The position numbers were made by a program, and so were the translations under genes. From assembly GCF_001276715.1 (NCBI RefSeq), contig NZ_LIUQ01000029.1, positions 1 through 64,000 of the forward strand: a DNA stretch of 64,000 nucleotides. The letters are read 5' to 3'. The DNA is from Planktothricoides sp. SR001 (GTDB taxonomy: Bacteria; Cyanobacteriota; Cyanobacteriia; Cyanobacteriales; Laspinemataceae). This document shows positions 45,727 to 55,404 of this stretch, in pieces. The notes under the pieces were generated by a model. That model was given only the letters and a program-made list of their open reading frames with translations. It was not told the DNA's origin and searched no databases. Every line of letters starts with the position of its first letter. The stretch's first letter is position 1.

Positions 45727-46995
45727 ATGCAAAATATCCAACCTAATATCCAAAACCTGCGCCAAATCATCAGCGAATACCATTGGTTAGACCTGGCGGA
45801 ATCCGTTTCCATTGCGGCATCAGCGATCGGCACCTTAGCCGGCGCCTTATCCGGTCAAGTTGTCTATGCTGCCGCCCCCTTAACCGTGGCACTTTCCCTC
45901 AATTTAGCCAACCGATATCGCCTCGATGAAAACACCGAACAATATACCAAAGCCGCCATATCTGATGTCAGAAATGTGGTAGAATCTCTCTATACCGCTT
46001 TGCCAGAAAATGACCAACCCCAGATGGATTTTCAAGCCCTGCAAAAATCAATTTACCATCTGCAAAAAGTCACGGAAAGGCTAGAAAATAAAGCTTTAAC
46101 CGAAGATGACTGGCAAATGGTGAATGTGAGATTTTTAACTTTGCAAGAATCTTTAGAAAAGCTGACCCAATCTATCGGTAATTCCCAGTTCATCCCTCCA
46201 GCCATACAAAGAAGTGAAGCGGGTGAAATTTCTGGTAAAAATGCTGGAGAAATTAGAGAAGTTGCTCTGGCAAACTATTCTGAACTAGAACAACGGATCG
46301 GTCAACTAGAGCAGAAAAATCACGAAGTAATTAAACCCTATTTACAGCGGCTGACTCAAACATTACAACAGCTTAAGCAAGACCAGTCTTTAGGAAAAGT
46401 CAGGAAAAAAATCCAAGCACTCAGCGAAGAAATTAAACAAAGAACGGTCGTGCAAGTAGAAGTAGAAACATTAACCCAGCAGTTAGAAACAATTGCCGCT
46501 CAACAAGCACAACTAAATCAGCAGTTTTTAGAGTTACCAGCCCCCCCGGTTCCGGTTGATATCAGTAGCATAGAAGTTGCGATCGCCCAAATCTCTGAAG
46601 ACCTGACCACCACAAAAACTCAGACCAGCAAACGGTTTAAACGCATTCTTGGCACCTTAAATGCTTTAGAAGGGCAAATTAATCAACTACAACAGCTATC
46701 CCACAATCTACAATCATCCGTGGAAAAGGTGACAGAGGACTTGGATCATCTTTCCGATGCTGCCAACGTCGAAAACTTGGAAAATATCTTAAATCAAGTT
46801 TCCGCCGAACTTGCGGAAGTCCAAGATAAAATTAACTCCCTCACACCCCCGTTTAATCCAGCACCCCTAGAAGAGCAATTACAAGAACTAAGCGCGTTAA
46901 TCAAACAACAGTCCCCAGAACCAACCCAGTTTCTCACCAAGGAAGATATTGCCCCCCTGGTGGCGGCGATTAAAAAGCTGCAAAAACGGAAATAA
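45727..46995 (+). CDS. Membrane-hairpin/coiled-coil protein C
   Basis: The 422-residue product starts with the shared motif at about 18-68: LDLAESVSIAASAIGTLAG, then VVYAAAPLTVALSLNLANRY. The rest is coiled coil (LEQKNHEVIKPYLQRLTQ, LNALEGQINQLQQLSHNLQ) to a basic end, EDIAPLVAAIKKLQKRK. A similar segment (KLKLMIAAIKTLHEQN) occurs within protein D, so the similarity extends beyond the N-terminus. No enzymatic domain. It follows protein B with a 115-bp gap. Confidence 0.75.
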   Translation: MQNIQPNIQNLRQIISEYHWLDLAESVSIAASAIGTLAGALSGQVVYAAAPLTVALSLNLANRYRLDENTEQYTKAAISDVRNVVESLYTALPENDQPQMDFQALQKSIYHLQKVTERLENKALTEDDWQMVNVRFLTLQESLEKLTQSIGNSQFIPPAIQRSEAGEISGKNAGEIREVALANYSELEQRIGQLEQKNHEVIKPYLQRLTQTLQQLKQDQSLGKVRKKIQALSEEIKQRTVVQVEVETLTQQLETIAAQQAQLNQQFLELPAPPVPVDISSIEVAIAQISEDLTTTKTQTSKRFKRILGTLNALEGQINQLQQLSHNLQSSVEKVTEDLDHLSDAANVENLENILNQVSAELAEVQDKINSLTPPFNPAPLEEQLQELSALIKQQSPEPTQFLTKEDIAPLVAAIKKLQKRK

Positions 46996-47302
46996 ATTGG
47001 TTGTTGGGTAGGGATTCTTTGGTTGTTGGTTGTTGGTTTTTGGTTGGGGAAAGTGATGCATTGAAAAGTCGTAGGGGCTTTCTGGCCATAAGGCCTGACG
47101 GATTATGCTTCGCAAGGACGCCCGTACAAGTTAAAAAAAGTATCACTATTCACTATTCACTATTCACTATTCACTTTCCCCTCTGCACCCCCGCTCCCCC
47201 GCTCCCCCGCTCCCCCGCACCACTGTTCCCTCTTCCCTGTTCTCGTTATTTTGTAAATTTTACGGATGAACTGCATTTAATTCCGGATTCCATCCCCTAA
47301 GA
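46996..47302. other. Gap with heptamer repeats
   Basis: ttggttgttggttgttgg-type units at 47000-47046, cactatt heptamers at 47146-47173 and gctccccc units at 47191-47215. No gene. A frame at 47001-47300 is repeat-derived. Confidence 0.65.
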
Positions 47303-50164
47303 ATGAAAAAATTGCCAAAAGGGTATAGGAATTTTCCCATGCAAAGGAATTACGGTTGGTTAGAAGTTGCTGAGTATTTATCCATTGTTGCTTCCGTGAT
47401 GGGTGCAGTTGCCGCTGTCACCACGCAAAAAGCGGCGTTAATGGCTGTTCCCATGTCCATGTCCCTGATTTTGAATCTATTGCATCGACGGAAATTATTA
47501 TCTTTAAGTAGACAAATAATTGGCGCTGAAGTGACAGAACAATGCCAGGAATTGTCTGATTTAGTCCCGGGGCAGCCCAGTTCACGTATACCAGAAAGTC
47601 CCAGGGAAAAACAACAGATTCAACCAGCGATCGCGCAGCGTTGCGGATGCAACATCGCGCAGCGTTGCGGATGCAACATCGCGCAGCGTTGCGGATGCAA
47701 TATCGCGCAGCGTTGCGGATGCAATATCGCGCAGCGTTGCGGATGCAATATCGCGCAGCGTTGCGGATGCAATATCGCCTCTTTGCCTCTGGCAGAAATG
47801 GAAACATCTTTAGAACGCTTATGCCAAAAATTTGAACATCAACAAACTCAAATTAGTCAAATGATGGTGAATTTGGAAAAAATGAGCCATCAAATCCCAT
47901 GCACCTTGCCTAACAATTTGCCCAACAATTTGCCCAACAATTTACCTACTAATTTACCTATTATTAATAAATTGGCAAATTTTCCCAGTCAAAGCGATGC
48001 CCAAGATGCACCAATTGAAGATTTTAATCAGCGCAATTTATCCAGTAATGGTTATGTAGAGGCGGAAATTTCGGGAATTAAAACAGAGTTAATCAGACTT
48101 TATGAAAAATTAACTCAAGTTCAGAGTAAAACCGACAATTTGGTGCCGAAAAAAAAACTTAAACTGATGATTGCGGCGATTAAAACCCTGCATGAACAAA
48201 ATTTAGCTGCCCGGACGTCTATTCTTCAATTAAATGAAACCGTCGAGAAAATGTCCCCGCCGCCACCAGAGGGAAACCATCCATCTCAAATCCAATTTGA
48301 GGAGCAAATTAAAGAGCAAATTAAAAATTGTCTCCAGCAAATTTCCGATCTGCGAGGAGAAATCGCTGCACTGAATCAGGCGAAATCCTTGTGGGAAGAA
48401 ACCAGCGACCAAGGGATACCGGAAACAAAACTGCGGGAGTTAATTTCAGAAATAGTTGCTAGTGAATTGCGAAGTTTGCCTAATTCAATTTCCGTTGAAG
48501 CCAGCCCAAACCAACAATTTTTATTCTATAAAAATTTAATTTCAAGTTATGCTGGATGGACAGAAAGCGAAAGCGATTCGGCAAATTATATTGACTTTTA
48601 TTATATTCCTCAGTTACATCGAGAAATTAAAAACTTGTCAGAAGAAATTGCGATTCTAGAAGCGGAAATGGAAAACCGTTTAGCCCCATTGGAAGCAATC
48701 GATCGCCACAGCATTGAAGAAGACCTAGCCCTGCAATCCCAGGCGATCGCTGAACTCCAAGAACAGACGAAGCAACTCCGGGCATTCTCTCAGCTTCAAC
48801 CGCAAGAAGCGATTTCTGACTTACAAACCAAAGTATTATGCAGAAGGGCGTTCGCGCAGCGTTGCATCCGCAACGTTGCGCCGAATGGCAATTGGAATGG
48901 CAATTGGAAATGTCTGCATAGCTGGAATGCCCATGCAGAAGTCATATTTTCCCTAGACTTTAGCCGCGATGGAATGTTTTTGGCCACCGGCAGTGCCGAC
49001 CATACCGTAAAAGTTTGGCAAATTTTCTCAGAATTACGGACAGAAAATTCGACCACAGAAAATCTGGCTAATTTATCTGCTAATTTATCTGCTAATTTAT
49101 CTGCTAATTTATCTGCTAATTTATCTGCTAATTTATCTGCTAATTTATCTGCTAATTTATCTGCTAATTTATCTGCTGAATTATCTCAAACCTTCACAAG
49201 TCATACTCATGCGGTGCGGGCGATCGCCATCAGTCCCCAGCAAGATTTTATCGTCAGTGGCAGTGGCGATGTTGGATCCGCAACGGTTCGCGATCGCACC
49301 ATTCAAATTTGGCCATTGACTTGGCCAACTGAAGAAAACCAAAAACTTGTCATTCCGGCGAATGGGGGAATCCAGTCCTCTGAATTAGAACCCTTAAAAA
49401 TCCTCACAGGTCACTCTCTATCCGTGCGAGCGATCGCCATCAGTCCAGACGGTCAATTTATCGCCAGTGGCAGTGCAGATCAAACCATTCAAATTGCTCC
49501 CGTCGCCGATATTTTAGCCGATATTTTATCCGATTCCGCCAAAGCATCACGAGAAGCGAATCTCTCAAAGTCACACCCAGAAGTTGACCCAGAGTTATAT
49601 GAGTACCCTTGGCCATCCTTGCAAACCGTACTCACCGGCCACAAAGCCCCCGTAGATGCCCTAGCCTTTAGTCCCGACAGCCAGATCCTGGCCAGTGGTG
49701 CCGTAGACGCTGAGTTGAAAATTTGGCTAATGAATGCTCAAGAACTCCTCTGCACCCTCACAGACCATGTAGAACCGATTACCTCACTGGCATTTTCCGC
49801 TCATCCAGGATATCTTCTGAATCAACCGGGACATCTCCTCGCCAGTGGGAGTCTAGACTGCTCGATTAAAATTTGGCACATCAGCCCAAATGCTCCAGAA
49901 AGCAGAGTAATATTTACCCTCACAGGGCATTCAGAACCAGTGACTTGTGTCAAATTTAGTCCTAATGGGCAATTTCTTGCCAGTGCCAGCATTGACCAAA
50001 CCATCAAAATTTGGCTGATTTCCCCAGACACGGAAAATATTTCCTTACTTTGCACTCTCACAGGTCATCAACAACCCATCCTATCTTTAGCCTTTAGAGA
50101 TGAGCAAACCTTTGCCAGTTGCAGCGCTGATGGAGAAGTGAAAATTTGGCATTGCATCCTTTGA
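47303..50164 (+). CDS. Membrane-hairpin/coiled-coil protein D with seven-blade WD40 propeller
   Basis: The 953-residue product starts with the shared motif LEVAEYLSIVASVMGAVAA and VPMSMSLILNLLHRRK. A 24-bp DNA repeat then gives six copies of AQRCGCNI (47633-47776). Coiled coils follow, and residues about 537-953 form seven WD40 blades (HAEVIFSLDFSRDGMFLATG ... CSADGEVKIWHCIL). A 12-bp repeat gives about nine LSAN units between blades 1 and 2 (49066-49185), and NNLP units lie at 47906-47960. Many Cys in a cytoplasmic segment is unusual. Probably a scaffold like its three neighbours. Function unknown. Confidence 0.8.
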   Translation: MKKLPKGYRNFPMQRNYGWLEVAEYLSIVASVMGAVAAVTTQKAALMAVPMSMSLILNLLHRRKLLSLSRQIIGAEVTEQCQELSDLVPGQPSSRIPESPREKQQIQPAIAQRCGCNIAQRCGCNIAQRCGCNIAQRCGCNIAQRCGCNIAQRCGCNIASLPLAEMETSLERLCQKFEHQQTQISQMMVNLEKMSHQIPCTLPNNLPNNLPNNLPTNLPIINKLANFPSQSDAQDAPIEDFNQRNLSSNGYVEAEISGIKTELIRLYEKLTQVQSKTDNLVPKKKLKLMIAAIKTLHEQNLAARTSILQLNETVEKMSPPPPEGNHPSQIQFEEQIKEQIKNCLQQISDLRGEIAALNQAKSLWEETSDQGIPETKLRELISEIVASELRSLPNSISVEASPNQQFLFYKNLISSYAGWTESESDSANYIDFYYIPQLHREIKNLSEEIAILEAEMENRLAPLEAIDRHSIEEDLALQSQAIAELQEQTKQLRAFSQLQPQEAISDLQTKVLCRRAFAQRCIRNVAPNGNWNGNWKCLHSWNAHAEVIFSLDFSRDGMFLATGSADHTVKVWQIFSELRTENSTTENLANLSANLSANLSANLSANLSANLSANLSANLSANLSAELSQTFTSHTHAVRAIAISPQQDFIVSGSGDVGSATVRDRTIQIWPLTWPTEENQKLVIPANGGIQSSELEPLKILTGHSLSVRAIAISPDGQFIASGSADQTIQIAPVADILADILSDSAKASREANLSKSHPEVDPELYEYPWPSLQTVLTGHKAPVDALAFSPDSQILASGAVDAELKIWLMNAQELLCTLTDHVEPITSLAFSAHPGYLLNQPGHLLASGSLDCSIKIWHISPNAPESRVIFTLTGHSEPVTCVKFSPNGQFLASASIDQTIKIWLISPDTENISLLCTLTGHQQPILSLAFRDEQTFASCSADGEVKIWHCIL
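47633..47776. repeat. 24-bp in-frame tandem repeat (six copies)
   Basis: Unit gcgcagcgttgcggatgcaacatc with one c/t variable site, translating to AQRCGCNI six times in gene D. The sequence contains the same gcgcagcgttgcggatgc word as the repeat at 48846-48890, where it is inverted. Confidence 0.95.
49066..49185. repeat. 12-bp in-frame tandem repeat (LSAN)n
   Basis: Ten or so copies of gctaatttatct, adding an LSAN ladder in a loop between WD40 blades of gene D. Confidence 0.95.
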
Positions 50165-50299
50165 ATCAAACTATCGGCAAATTCTAAAGTCAAGGGAATG
50201 GTAAGAGGCTGGTTATAAGATTTCCGAATCTAATTCAAGATTCTAATTCAAGATAAAATTAGATTTTGCATTTGCATTGGCCTAAACCGCAAAATTCTT

Positions 50300-51388
50300 A
50301 TGACTTATTCCTCAACACCTCAAGCTGAATCAACTGCCAAATCTACCACCATGAATTGGTCCAACTTACTCCAGCAAATCCTGGATCGAGAATCTCTCAC
50401 CAGTCAACAAGCATCCCTGCTGATGCAAGGATGGCTGCAAGACGAAATCCCCCCCGTCTTATCCGGGGCAATTTTAGCTGCACTGCAAGCCAAAGGAGTA
50501 TCAGCTAATGAATTAGCGGGCATGGCCAAAGTTTTACAACTTCAATCCGTCGCCGGACACCGCCTTGCGGTTCCAGAATGGCCAAAACCCGTGATTGATA
50601 CTTGTGGCACTGGGGGGGATGGGGCGTCCACCTTTAATATTTCCACAGCGGTGGCTTTTGTGGCCGCTGCCGCAGGTATCCCTGTGGCCAAACATGGGAA
50701 TCGTTCCGCGTCCAGTAAAGTCGGCTCCGCTGATGTGTTGGAAGCTTTAGGGATCCACTTGACGGCACATCCAGAGAGAGTTCAGTCAGCGCTGCAAGAA
50801 GTGGGGGTGACTTTTTTATTTGCCCCTGGGTGGCACCCGGCGATGAAGGCAGTGGCAACCCTGAGAAGTACCCTAAAAATCCGCACGGTATTTAATCTCC
50901 TCGGCCCCTTGGTGAATCCTTTACGTCCCACAGGTCAGGTGATTGGGGTTTTCAGTAGTCAGCTACTAGAGGCGATCGCAAGAGCTTTGGGACAACTGGG
51001 AACCGAAAAGGCGATCGTCTTACATGGACGAGAAAAACTGGATGAAGCGGGTTTAGCAGACGCCACCGACCTAGCGATTCTGAGTAATGGCGTCGTTGAA
51101 CTCAGCGTCCTCAACCCCCAGGAATTGGGATTAACCAAAGCCCCCACTGCCGCATTACGGGGCGGCGACATTCCCGAAAACACCCAGATTTTGCGCGATG
51201 TGCTTCAGGGTAAAGGAACTCCAGCCCAACAAGATGTCGTTGCTTTAAATGCTTCTTTGGCGTTTCAAGTCGCCGGTCTGATTGCCGTCGGGGAGCATCA
51301 ACAAGGAATTGCGATCGCCAAAGACATTCTCAAATCTGGGACAGCTTGGGACAAATTAGAACAACTAATTCAATTTTTCCAAGACTAA
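50300..51388 (+). CDS. trpD: Anthranilate phosphoribosyltransferase
   Basis: The 362-residue product transfers phosphoribose from PRPP to anthranilate in tryptophan synthesis. Landmarks are the PRPP/Mg site [53 protein letters not shown] and [13 protein letters not shown]. Length fits the family; the first 17 residues before [10 protein letters not shown] are variable and the start could be at 50351. No other trp gene is adjacent, common in cyanobacteria where trp genes are dispersed. Confidence 0.95.
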   Translation: MTYSSTPQAESTAKSTTMNWSNLLQQILDRESLTSQQASLLMQGWLQDEIPPVLSGAILAALQAKGVSANELAGMAKVLQLQSVAGHRLAVPEWPKPVIDTCGTGGDGASTFNISTAVAFVAAAAGIPVAKHGNRSASSKVGSADVLEALGIHLTAHPERVQSALQEVGVTFLFAPGWHPAMKAVATLRSTLKIRTVFNLLGPLVNPLRPTGQVIGVFSSQLLEAIARALGQLGTEKAIVLHGREKLDEAGLADATDLAILSNGVVELSVLNPQELGLTKAPTAALRGGDIPENTQILRDVLQGKGTPAQQDVVALNASLAFQVAGLIAVGEHQQGIAIAKDILKSGTAWDKLEQLIQFFQD

Positions 51389-51503
51389 TCTAGTTGTTTG
51401 TTATTTGTTGTTTGTTATTTGTTATTTGTTCACCAAATTTCTTATAACGAATAACCAGCAACAAATAACAAACTTACAATATTAATTTATGTTGATGGGA
51501 CAA
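51389..51503. repeat. ttgttatttg-type heptamer repeats
   Basis: ttgtttgttatttgttgtttg (51394-51430) and the inverted aacaaataacaaac (51462-51475) could form a long AT-rich hairpin that ends trpD transcription. Confidence 0.6.
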
Positions 51504-52088
51504 TTAAGAACGGGGTTTAAATTCAATCGCATCTTTTTTGATGGTTATATCATAAGTTCCATAAACATCTTGTCCCAGCAGACCCCGATTGCGAAGTCCT
51601 TTTTCTGCCCCTTGCGGCGCAATTCCCACCACAAGTTCACCGACCATCAGATTACCGACTTTCACGGATTTAACCACTCCTAAATTTACTTCAATTTGAC
51701 TGCCATCGGCGATAGTCACTGTGGCAGTTCCTTGGGATTGAATCTTTAAAGCTTTGGCCATTGGTTCCGTAATTAATGTACCCGTGGCTCCCGTATCAAA
51801 GAGCATTTCAAATGTTTGACTGCCATTAAATGTGACATCTACCACTGGGGTTCCCCCTTCACTACTTTTGATAGGAACTTGTAAGACTCCAGCTTGACCT
51901 CCTCCGGTTCCGGCTGCACCAGTGGGAGCATTGGGGTCGAATGTAACTTCGGGACAAAGCTGCGGTAAATTTCGATAGCTGCCATTAGCATCAATGACAA
52001 AACATCCCGGATGTTCTTGAGGAATTACCGGGCTTTGCAGAAAAATTATGCCCAAACAAGTGATGAAACCTGCGATTGTTTTTTTCAT
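51504..52088 (-). CDS. Retropepsin-like aspartic protease, exported
   Basis: The 194-residue product begins with a signal peptide (MKKTIAGFITCLGIIFL), so it should act outside the cytoplasm. From about residue 75 it has the clan AA pattern: VVDVTFNGSQTFEMLFDTGA with catalytic DTG, TLITEPMAKAL, VTIADGSQIEVNLG and GLLGQDVYGTYDITI. One-domain retropepsin-like enzymes act as dimers. Similar proteins are known as TIGR02281-type aspartyl proteases. Substrate unknown. Confidence 0.85.
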   Translation of the reverse strand: MKKTIAGFITCLGIIFLQSPVIPQEHPGCFVIDANGSYRNLPQLCPEVTFDPNAPTGAAGTGGGQAGVLQVPIKSSEGGTPVVDVTFNGSQTFEMLFDTGATGTLITEPMAKALKIQSQGTATVTIADGSQIEVNLGVVKSVKVGNLMVGELVVGIAPQGAEKGLRNRGLLGQDVYGTYDITIKKDAIEFKPRS

Positions 52089-52719
52089 GGTTTTAACCTG
52101 GTTAATTCATATTTTTTTCATTTTCAATGAAAAGAGCAAAAAAATGATAAATTTTTGCCTAATAATCAACTAATTTATCAATGGCGATCGCTTGATAATT
52201 ATTCACTGCATCACCTAAAGAAAAGGATACATGATTTCTGAATATTATTGAAATTAAACACCGGCTATAAACATCAGGGGAAATAGCGAAAATATCCGAT
52301 GAACGGACAAGCCAATTAATCTAGCGGAGGTATTTTTAAGGATTTTGTAACGCTATGTTAATTTTATCACAGGTAAAAAAATCGCCCAGTTCACAAGGGT
52401 GCCAAGGCTTGAGTGAATTCTTCCCAGCCGGGGAAGTTCCCCATCTCCCCTCCCCCTGGTGTACTCCGAGGCTTCTTCTGGATGCATGACCCCTCCATGA
52501 GGCTACCAATAGGCGAATGTAAATATAGTCAATTCTTTACATTTCATCTATCACCAATTCCCCTGGGGGAGTAATCATGTCATAATTGCAAAGCTTGTTG
52601 ATTGATCCTACATAAACCTTTAAGCATTGAAAGTGAAGCATCATCGGTCAACAGGGAACAATCAACCATGAACAATGCAGTTGTTGGCAAATAAAGCAAG
52701 TATAGAAGTAGAGGTTTAT
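52089..52719. other. Gap with possible structured RNA upstream of carA
   Basis: No gene. Bases about 52390-52525 are GC-richer than the surroundings and rich in complementary words (cccagccggggaagttcccc; catgacccctccatgag), a candidate for a folded RNA (listed separately). A -10-like taaatatag lies at 52519-52527. Confidence 0.45.
52390..52525 (+). ncRNA. Candidate structured RNA in the carA leader region
   Basis: Visible elements: caagggtgccaaggcttg, cccagccggggaagttcccc, ctggtgtactccgagg, gatgcatgacccctccatgag and the closing ggctaccaataggcgaatg. The last element recalls the 3' part of IscB-associated HEARO/omega RNAs that also exist as orphan copies in cyanobacteria, but I am working from memory and the match is weak. 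Alternatives are a carA leader or a decayed mobile element end. Confidence 0.25.
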
Positions 52720-53883
52720 ATGCCGTTATCTGGAGGTCAACCCGCACTGTTGGTGCTTGCCGATGGCACCTTTTATCAGGGGTGGTCATTCGGCGCCCCT
52801 GGCACTGCCATAGGAGAAGTCGTCTTTAACACAGGCATGACAGGATATCAGGAAGTGTTAACAGATCCCAGCTATTGTGGACAAATAGTCACTTTCACTT
52901 ATCCAGAGTTAGGAAATACCGGGGTGAACATGGAAGATGAAGAATCCCACCGCCCCCAAGTTAAAGCCGCGATCGCTCGCAATATCTGTTGGAAACCGAG
53001 TAACTGGCGATCGACAAAAAGTTTACCGGATTACTTAAAGCAACATAATATTCCGGGAATTTATGGCATTGATACCCGTGCCCTGACTAGAAAAATTCGT
53101 ATATTTGGCGCCATGAATGGGGGGATTTCCACCGAAATTCTCGACGTTAATGAATTACTCCAAAAAGTAAAAGCGGCTCCCAATATGTTGGGGTTGAATT
53201 TAGCCAAAGAAGTCACCACCTCTGAGGTGTATGAATGGTCAGAAAGTACCTCGGCGGATTGGGAATTTAATGCTCAGATCGCCTCATCCACCACGGCGGA
53301 ACCCGCGCAAAAAGAAATTTATACGGTGGTGGCTTTGGATTTTGGGATTAAACGCAATATCCTTCGCCGACTGAGCAGTTTTGGCTGTCGCGTGATCGTG
53401 GTGCCTGCGAATACCCCGGCGGAGGAAATTCTCAAATATAATCCCGATGGCATTTTTCTGTCTAACGGCCCTGGAGATCCCGCAGCGGTGACAGAAGCGA
53501 TCGCCACAACCCAGGAATTACTGCAAAGCAATAAACCCTTATTTGGTATTTGTCTGGGACATCAAATTTTGGGGTTGTCTCTCGGAGCCAAAACCACTAA
53601 ACTTAAATTTGGCCATCGGGGTTTAAACCAACCCGCAGGACTGCAAAGACAAGTGGAAATTACCAGTCAAAATCACAGTTTTGCGATCGAGGAAGATTCC
53701 TTATCCCCCGACGTGGAAGTTACTCACTTAAATCTGAATGACCGCACGGTGGCGGCTTTGCGTCACAAATCCTTGCCCGTCTTTTCAGTGCAGTATCACC
53801 CCGAAGCGTCTCCAGGCCCCCATGACTCGGACTATGTGTTTGAGGAATTTGTCAAAGCCATGCGCTCTCATCGCTCCTGTTAG
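52720..53883 (+). CDS. carA: Carbamoyl-phosphate synthase small subunit
   Basis: 387 residues from ATG at 52720, with gtagaggttt as ribosome site. The frame extends to 52675, but the conserved start ([19 protein letters not shown]) follows 52720. It supplies ammonia from glutamine to CarB for arginine and pyrimidine synthesis. N-terminal CPS domain: [21 protein letters not shown]-terminal class I amidotransferase: [11 protein letters not shown], nucleophile in [16 protein letters not shown], and His/Glu in [11 protein letters not shown]. carB is not adjacent. Confidence 0.96.
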   Translation: MPLSGGQPALLVLADGTFYQGWSFGAPGTAIGEVVFNTGMTGYQEVLTDPSYCGQIVTFTYPELGNTGVNMEDEESHRPQVKAAIARNICWKPSNWRSTKSLPDYLKQHNIPGIYGIDTRALTRKIRIFGAMNGGISTEILDVNELLQKVKAAPNMLGLNLAKEVTTSEVYEWSESTSADWEFNAQIASSTTAEPAQKEIYTVVALDFGIKRNILRRLSSFGCRVIVVPANTPAEEILKYNPDGIFLSNGPGDPAAVTEAIATTQELLQSNKPLFGICLGHQILGLSLGAKTTKLKFGHRGLNQPAGLQRQVEITSQNHSFAIEEDSLSPDVEVTHLNLNDRTVAALRHKSLPVFSVQYHPEASPGPHDSDYVFEEFVKAMRSHRSC

Positions 53884-54159
53884 GAGTCATAAGTCTATAG
53901 GTCATTTTATGCCATTCATGGTTGAGCCTTGACCGTTGACGGTGGACAGTCAACCATGAACAGATCGCCAAGGAATAAGGACAAATAACCAGTAACCAGT
54001 AGCCAGTAACCAGTAACGAGTAACCAGTAATCAATAACCAACAACATTCAACTATTAATCCTGAATCTTGTCTCTTTTTTCTCAGAGTGGTTTACAATCA
54101 GCGAGAAAGGATATATACTTAACCGTCGTTTTATAGAATCATAGACGTAGGAGGGCGTT
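53884..54159. other. Gap with heptamer repeats and promoter region
   Basis: agtaaccagtaaccagtagcc-type heptamers at 53980-54035. Then tctcttttttctcagag and ggtttacaat...aggatatatact at 54085-54117 look like a promoter for the STAS gene. Confidence 0.5.
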
Positions 54160-54171
54160 ATCGCTGATCAA

Positions 54172-54528
54172 TTGAACCTGACCGTGAGCCTGCGAGGTGC
54201 TCGCGAGGTGAAAAACAACTACCAAATCATCCGTCTGACTGGCTTATTAGATGCTTTTTCAGAAGCAACCTTCAGCAAGGTTTTGGGTGACTTAATTAAG
54301 GAAGGGCCGAATCAGGTGATTTTAGATTTGTCTAAAATCGAATTTCTTGACAGTTCTGGATTGGGAGCATTGGTAAAAATAGCTAAGGAAGCTCAAAATG
54401 CCGGAGGAAGTTTCCAAATTGTTGCCAATCCGCGAGTTACACAAACGGTAAAACTGGTGCGTTTAGAGAAGTTTCTGTCTTTACAGAATTCTTTGGAAAT
54501 AGCACTGGAAAATATTAATCAGGCTTGA
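54172..54528 (+). CDS. STAS-domain anti-sigma factor antagonist-like protein
   Basis: 118 residues from TTG at 54172. The protein shows the SpoIIAA/STAS pattern: YQIIRLTGLLDAFSEATF, VILDLSKIEFLDSSGLGAL with the phosphorylatable Ser in DSSG, and VRLEKFLSLQNS. No ATG is available. A strong Shine-Dalgarno (aggagg, 54149-54154) is too far from the TTG but ideally placed for an in-frame ATC at 54160, which would prepend I-A-D-Q. So either the TTG is used with poor spacing or translation starts at a rare ATC. It regulates partner-switching through a serine kinase and phosphatase located elsewhere. Confidence 0.85.
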   Translation: MNLTVSLRGAREVKNNYQIIRLTGLLDAFSEATFSKVLGDLIKEGPNQVILDLSKIEFLDSSGLGALVKIAKEAQNAGGSFQIVANPRVTQTVKLVRLEKFLSLQNSLEIALENINQA

Positions 54529-54547
54529 TCTATGAACCGATATAACC

Positions 54548-54575
54548 AGCTATCCAGTTTACTTACTGGATAGCT
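54548..54575 (+). terminator. Hairpin after the STAS gene
   Basis: Perfect 11-bp stem agctatccagt / actggatagct with a 6-nt loop, 20 bp past the stop and followed by agttctt. Confidence 0.75.
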
Positions 54576-54751
54576 AGTTCTTCATATTTCATATTAGTGT
54601 ATTGGCCCGTGTCAGGGTCATCCACCGCGAATCAAGAGCCAATTCTGAGTATTTTTGCTCTGGTAAATTGCTGGTAAATTGCTGGTAAATTGCTGGTAAA
54701 TTTCTGATAAATTTCTGATAAATTTCTGTATTTGGACAATAAACCTTTGGG

Positions 54752-55222
54752 ATGGTGTCACCCAGTCAAGAAGATTTTTCCATTATCGATCGCCCCATAG
54801 AACCTTGTGATCTATTTGATCTTTCGGTGCATATTCTGTCACCTAAGCAACTATCTAAGCAACAAGTGAATCAGTTGTCACCAACGGCTTTGGCTTACTT
54901 GGGAGATGCGGTATATGAGCTTTATATTCGAGGACTTTACTTACTGCCTCCTAAGCGGCAGCATAGTTATCATCAAGAAGTGGTGGCTCAAGTGCGAGCG
55001 GAGACCCAAGCGGAGCATTTGCGATCCCTCGAACCCTATTTAACTGATGTGGAGCAAGATATTATCAGACGAGGACGAAATGCCGCATCAGGAAAACCCA
55101 AGCGAGTTTCCGCTACGGTTTATCAACAGGCGACTAGCTTAGAAACCTTAATGGGATACCTATATCTCACCGATGGCGATCGGCTGCGCCAACTATTGCA
55201 TCACTTATACCCCGATCGCTAA
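54752..55222 (+). CDS. mrnC: Mini-ribonuclease III
   Basis: The 156-residue product matches the Mini-III family: LSPTALAYLGDAVYELYIRG with the RNase III signature, KRQHSYHQEVVAQVRAETQA, IIRRGRNAASGKPKR, TSLETLMGYLYL. It has the catalytic RNase III fold without the double-stranded-RNA-binding domain and trims 23S rRNA precursors. The neighbouring rRNA methyltransferase gene fits a role in ribosome maturation, and this pair is common in cyanobacteria. Confidence 0.9.
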   Translation: MVSPSQEDFSIIDRPIEPCDLFDLSVHILSPKQLSKQQVNQLSPTALAYLGDAVYELYIRGLYLLPPKRQHSYHQEVVAQVRAETQAEHLRSLEPYLTDVEQDIIRRGRNAASGKPKRVSATVYQQATSLETLMGYLYLTDGDRLRQLLHHLYPDR

Positions 55223-55404
55223 TTCAACTGACGGATCAATAACGCATCAATGTTGTCTCGGCTTGAATTGGTGCGTCTTTGCTCACTTTCGTTGGGTCTC
55301 ACGTTCGTCGATAAATTATCCAAAAATTATCTAATACGGATATCGCGGCTCAACCAAGTTGCAAAAATTTTGTAAAAATTTTGAACAAATTAGGACATCC
55401 TGAC

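Noticed and set aside
47001-47300. 99-residue plus-strand ORF
   Set aside because: Made of heptamer repeats (HYSLFTIHYS, PLPRSPAPLFP) between two scaffold genes.
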